From positions 1-7,704 of the forward strand of contig JACQVT010000809.1 in NCBI GenBank assembly GCA_016209665.1: a stretch of DNA of 7,704 nucleotides, given 5' to 3'. Under the pieces are notes generated by a model. The model had not been told where the DNA came from and ran no database searches. It saw nothing but the letters and a program-made list of their open reading frames with translations. Position numbers and translations under genes: made by a program. This document shows, piece by piece, positions 5,707 through 7,704 of the stretch. Source of the stretch: Planctomycetota bacterium. Its GTDB lineage: Bacteria > Planctomycetota > Phycisphaerae > UBA1845 > PWPN01. Numbering within the stretch: position 1 is the stretch's first letter; every line of letters starts with the position of its first letter.

Positions 5707-5835
5707 TCAGTCCCATGCGTACCGTTCGTCAATCTCCACGCCACACCTCCGGCAGATCCTCCGGAACTCGTCCTGGAAGTACGGGGAACGAGGCCCGTCA
5801 CGATTCACCAACCCTGAAAGGGTTGCATGCCCCTA
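5707..5835 (-). pseudogene. protein-like C-terminal remnant without a start, embedded in the repeat cluster
   Basis: On the minus strand the frame from just after a TAG (5835-5833) to TGA (5709-5707) is open for 41 codons and contains no start codon of its own. It ends in the protein-like sequence YFQDEFRRICRRCGVEIDE followed by RYAWD and stop. Its first part, LSGLVNRDGPRSP, is encoded by copy 2 of the 51-bp repeat; copy 1 in the equivalent frame reads SGLANGGGPGSP. The terminal 25 residues have a mixed, amphipathic composition unlike antisense noise. They may be the tail of a lost gene, possibly a transposase that travelled with the repeats, but I cannot name the family with confidence. It could also be chance. 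Confidence 0.3.
5781..5831. repeat. 51-bp direct repeat, copy 2
   Basis: This is the second copy of the element at 5646-5696. Its hairpin is better: CAACCCT (5809-5815), loop GAA, AGGGTTG (5819-5825), a perfect seven-base-pair stem, followed by CATGCC. It runs directly into a further inverted repeat, CCCCT (5830-5834) with AGGGG (5856-5860), absent after copy 1. The hairpin base changes between copies (C5684 versus A5819) affect the loop edge, so both keep at least six pairs. Confidence 0.75.
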
Positions 5836-5893
5836 CAAGCTACGCCAATGGAGCGAGGGGTAGACCTCCAGCGGGTCGTCGGCGGTCCTCCGA

Positions 5894-5922
5894 TTGCGGC
5901 GTCTCGGCCGGCGCAGTATAAG
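5894..5922 (+). promoter_or_regulatory. candidate sigma-70-type promoter of the Gfo/Idh/MocA gene
   Basis: TTGCGG (5894-5899) is followed after exactly 17 bases by TATAAG (5917-5922), five of six matches to the -10 consensus. Transcription would start near 5929 and give a leader of about 120 bases to the ATG at 6050. The -35 is weak (three of six), but the -10 and spacing are good, and two palindromes lie immediately at and after the predicted start, as expected for a regulated promoter. Confidence 0.5.
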
Positions 5923-5948
5923 GGTAACCCTCTGGCAAGACGCTTGCC
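5921..5948 (+). promoter_or_regulatory. tandem palindromes, possible operators; second also matches a sigma-54 promoter
   Basis: AGGGT-A-ACCCT (5921-5931) overlaps the end of the -10 box and the predicted start. Two bases later GGCAAG-ACG-CTTGCC (5934-5948) is a perfect six-base palindrome with a three-base centre. Either could bind a dimeric regulator. The second, with the preceding T, reads TGGCAAGACGCTTGCC (5933-5948). It matches the sigma-54 consensus TGGCAYRN4TTGCW at all but two positions, with the GG and GC elements at the required ten-base spacing. Whether it is an operator or a sigma-54 promoter cannot be decided here. Confidence 0.4.
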
Positions 5949-6035
5949 TGACGAGAGGTCCTCCGGGGTACTGTCTCGCGAACTTGACGCGTCGAGACCA
6001 CCGCGGCGGTCCGCTTTCAATAGACACTCTTGACG

Positions 6036-6042
6036 AAGGAGG
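6036..6042 (+). promoter_or_regulatory. perfect Shine-Dalgarno fixing the start of the Gfo/Idh/MocA gene
   Basis: AAGGAGG lies seven bases before the ATG at 6050. This is full complementarity to the 3' end of 16S rRNA at ideal spacing. It decides for that ATG over the upstream in-frame ATG at 5894, which would put 52 extra residues ahead of the Tat signal. Confidence 0.85.
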
Positions 6043-6049
6043 TTCGTCC

Positions 6050-7513
6050 ATGGCGCAGCGAAGCAGCCGCCGCAGTTTCCTGAAGACATCCACCCTCGCC
6101 GGGGCGGGGTTCTGGGTCGCCGCCCGCCCGACGTTCGCCCAGAGCCGCTCGCCCAACGAGAAGCTCAACGCCGCCGCCGTTGGGGCCGGCGGCAAGGGGG
6201 GCGGCGACATCCGCAGCATGGCCGATCTCGGCTGCAACGTCGTCGCTCTGTGCGACGTCGATGACAACAACGCCCAGGACACCTACAACAAATTCCCCGA
6301 CGCCAAACGCTTCCACGACTTCCGCGAGATGTTCGACAAGATGCACAAGGACATCGACGTCGTCACGGTCAGCACGCCCGACCACATGCACGCCGTCGCC
6401 TCCATGATGGCCATGAAACTGGGCAAGCACGTCTACACGCAGAAACCGCTCACCCACGACGTGTACGAGGCCCGGATGCTCACCGAGGAGGCGAAGAAGG
6501 GCAAGGTCGTCACCCAGATGGGCAACCAGGGCTCCGCGGCCGACGGCCTGCGGCAGGCCGTCGAGGTCGTCCAGTCCGGCGCCATCGGCCTGCCCCGCGA
6601 GGTCCACGTCTGGACCAACCGGGCGGGCACCGTCTGGCCCCAGGGAGCACGGGGCCTGCTCGGACACCAGGGCATCCGGGCCGCCCTGACCGGCAAGGGT
6701 GAGCCGGCCACCCCACCTTCCCATGTGGCCTGGGCTCTGTGGCTCGGCACCGCCCCGCACCGCCCGTATGACCCGTGCTACGCGCCGTTCCGCTGGCGGG
6801 GCTGGCTCGACTACGGCACCGGCGCCCTGGGCGACATGGCCTGCCACACCGCCAACATGGCGTTTAGGGCCTGCAACCTCGGCTACCCCACGACCATCGA
6901 GGCCGAGACCTCCGAGACGAACGACCAGACCTACCCGCTCTGGAGCGTCATTCGTTACGAGTTCCCCGCCCGCCAGCAGCAGGTCCCGGGCCGCGGCACG
7001 GTCGAACTGCCTCCGCTCAAGTGGACCTGGTACGACGGCGGCAACGACAAGCCCGCCTGGGTCGGCAAGAAGATCGTTGAACTGGCCCAGGGCATGAACG
7101 TGCCCCTCAGCGGCTCGCTCATCATCGGCGACAAGGGAACGCTCTACTCCCCCGATGATTACGGCTCGGAATACCACCTGCTGCCGAAGGCCGACTTCGA
7201 GGGCTACAAGCCGCCGACGCCCTGGGTTCCCCGCGTCAACGGCCAGCACGATCGCGAGTTCATCCAGGCCATCAAGGACAACAAGCCCGAGGCATGCTAT
7301 TCCAACTTCACCATCGCCGGCCCGCTGACCGAAACGGTGGTCCTCGGTTGCGTCGCCCTCCGCGCGGGCCGGAAGATCGAGTGGGACGGCCCCAACATGA
7401 AGATCACCAACGTCGGCGAGATCGGCGACAAGAAAAAGAAGAAGAAGGAAGAGGACGCCGTCGATCCCAACACCTTCCTCCGCCGCGAGTACAGAAAAGG
7501 ATACGAACTCTAA
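6050..7513 (+). CDS. Tat-exported Gfo/Idh/MocA family oxidoreductase
   Basis: A 487-residue NAD(P)-dependent oxidoreductase, probably acting on a sugar or sugar derivative outside the cytoplasm; the substrate cannot be read from sequence. The N-terminus carries a twin-arginine signal, SSRRSFLKTS (5-14), then a hydrophobic stretch and a likely cleavage after TFA (28-30). The Rossmann fold follows, with AAVGAGGKGGGDI (42-54), ALCDVDDNN (66-74), VSTPDHMHA (107-115) and QKPLTHDVYEAR (131-142), where QKP replaces the usual EKP. The C-terminal substrate half has FRWRGWLDYGTGALGDMACH (247-266), the conserved Asp/His block of planctomycete-type members. The length fits exported members of the family. 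Near the C-terminus six lysines in a row (461-466) precede an acidic stretch. The ATG at 6050 is fixed by a perfect AAGGAGG. The gene appears to be transcribed alone and is followed directly by 65-bp tandem repeats. Exported proteins of this family usually carry a tightly bound cofactor. Confidence 0.93.
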   Translation: MAQRSSRRSFLKTSTLAGAGFWVAARPTFAQSRSPNEKLNAAAVGAGGKGGGDIRSMADLGCNVVALCDVDDNNAQDTYNKFPDAKRFHDFREMFDKMHKDIDVVTVSTPDHMHAVASMMAMKLGKHVYTQKPLTHDVYEARMLTEEAKKGKVVTQMGNQGSAADGLRQAVEVVQSGAIGLPREVHVWTNRAGTVWPQGARGLLGHQGIRAALTGKGEPATPPSHVAWALWLGTAPHRPYDPCYAPFRWRGWLDYGTGALGDMACHTANMAFRACNLGYPTTIEAETSETNDQTYPLWSVIRYEFPARQQQVPGRGTVELPPLKWTWYDGGNDKPAWVGKKIVELAQGMNVPLSGSLIIGDKGTLYSPDDYGSEYHLLPKADFEGYKPPTPWVPRVNGQHDREFIQAIKDNKPEACYSNFTIAGPLTETVVLGCVALRAGRKIEWDGPNMKITNVGEIGDKKKKKKEEDAVDPNTFLRREYRKGYEL

Positions 7514-7704
7514 CCCGTGCTCCGAAGCTGTCGTCTTTGGGGGGCGGGCATCCCTGCCCGCCTCTCCTGTTCCCTCACCCCGTGCTCCGAAGCTGCCGTC
7601 TTTGGGGGGCGGGCATCCCTGCCCGCCTCTCCTGTTCCCTCACCCCGTGCTCCGAAGCTGTCGTCTTGGGGGGGCGGCCATCCCTGCCCGCCTCTCCTGT
7701 TCCC
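7514..7704. repeat. 65-bp tandem repeat, about 2.9 copies, running off the window
   Basis: Units start at 7514, 7579 and 7644, exactly 65 bases apart, beginning CCCGTGCTCCGAAGC; the third is cut after 61 bases. The first two differ by very few bases; the third has a shifted G/T boundary in the G run and a G-to-C change. The array begins immediately after the stop codon of the oxidoreductase gene (7511-7513), so the first copy lies in the 3' untranslated region. Near identity implies recent amplification. The number of copies beyond the edge is unknown. Confidence 0.9.
7543..7562 (+). terminator. hairpin inside the first 65-bp repeat, possible transcription terminator
   Basis: GGCGGGCA (7543-7550), loop TCCC, TGCCCGCC (7555-7562) form a perfect eight-base-pair stem 30 bases after the oxidoreductase stop. 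The following sequence, TCTCCTGTTCCC, is pyrimidine-rich but lacks a true T run, so factor-independent termination would be weak. The second copy keeps the stem; in the third a G-to-C change at 7678 breaks one pair. It may act as an mRNA 3'-end stabiliser instead. Confidence 0.4.

Larger units (their letters stand above)
5417..6049. other. 633-base intergenic region without an intact gene
   Basis: This divergent region between the aldo/keto reductase and the Gfo/Idh/MocA gene holds, in order: the reductase leader and promoter (5417-5534), two hairpin repeats of 27 bp with a smaller palindrome between them (5554-5637), two 51-bp direct repeats (5646-5696 and 5781-5831), a minus-strand protein-like remnant (5707-5835), a further CCCCT/AGGGG hairpin (5830-5860), then the promoter, palindromes and leader of the oxidoreductase (5894-6049). 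Open frames longer than 60 codons across it read through the repeats and look spurious. Confidence 0.8.

Noticed and set aside
5388..5801. Overlapping frames of 94-137 codons on both strands of the repeat cluster
   Set aside because: They read through the hairpin repeats, giving repeated peptides such as GCAARPWAL and GCAAQRWAL, and have no family features. They are repeat-derived translations.
5554..5831. CRISPR array
   Set aside because: The repeats occur only twice each, are spaced irregularly, differ between copies, and no cas gene is present. The 65-bp array at 7514-7704 has no spacers.
6017..7249. 410-codon open frame on the minus strand
   Set aside because: It lies antisense to the clearly real Gfo/Idh/MocA gene. 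Long antisense frames are expected at this GC content, and the product is low-complexity (rich in Val, Gly, Ala and Asp) with no recognisable motif.

Overview
The window is GC-rich bacterial chromosome and most resembles a planctomycete, probably Phycisphaerae-like. This rests on a Tat-exported Gfo/Idh/MocA oxidoreductase of the kind that is highly multiplied in that phylum, an EpsC-type long serine acetyltransferase, and hairpin-rich intergenic repeats. The taxonomic call is inference; no rRNA or other marker gene is present. No tRNA, rRNA, CRISPR array or complete mobile element was seen.

Layout from left to right. (1) Positions 1-695, minus strand: the N-terminal 231 residues of LarC, the nickel-inserting enzyme for the nickel-pincer cofactor, cut by the left window edge. 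(2) Positions 696-885: a divergent intergenic region with a promoter for each side and a strong hairpin. (3) Positions 886-1857, plus: serine O-acetyltransferase (cysE/epsC type). (4) Positions 1881-4072, minus: a compact type II restriction-modification operon, endonuclease first (3419-4072) and gamma-class N6-adenine DNA methyltransferase second (1881-3416), separated by 2 bases. It ends 23 bases from cysE, tail to tail. Sampled lines are less GC-rich than the flanks, which fits horizontal acquisition. (5) Positions 4073-4432: an inverted repeat, a 52-codon ORF that looks like the front part of a CopG/ribbon-helix-helix type protein, and a four-unit 8-bp tandem repeat. (6) Positions 4433-5416, minus: an aldo/keto reductase of the YghZ (glyceraldehyde-3-phosphate reductase) type with a probable GTG start. 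(7) Positions 5417-6049: 633 bases without an intact gene. They hold the reductase promoter, a cluster of hairpin-forming direct repeats, a protein-like remnant on the minus strand, and the promoter, palindromes and perfect Shine-Dalgarno of the next gene. (8) Positions 6050-7513, plus: the Tat-exported Gfo/Idh/MocA oxidoreductase. (9) Positions 7514-7704: almost three copies of a 65-bp tandem repeat, each containing a hairpin, running off the right edge.

Only the restriction-modification genes clearly work together: one enzyme cuts unmodified DNA and the other protects the host by methylating the same site. LarC, CysE, the aldo/keto reductase and the Gfo/Idh/MocA protein appear to be independent transcription units with their own promoters. 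The most unusual content lies between genes: the truncated CopG-like ORF and the hairpin upstream of the restriction operon, the repeat cluster at 5554-5860, and the 65-bp tandem repeat at the right end. I do not see a convincing wholly new multi-gene system.
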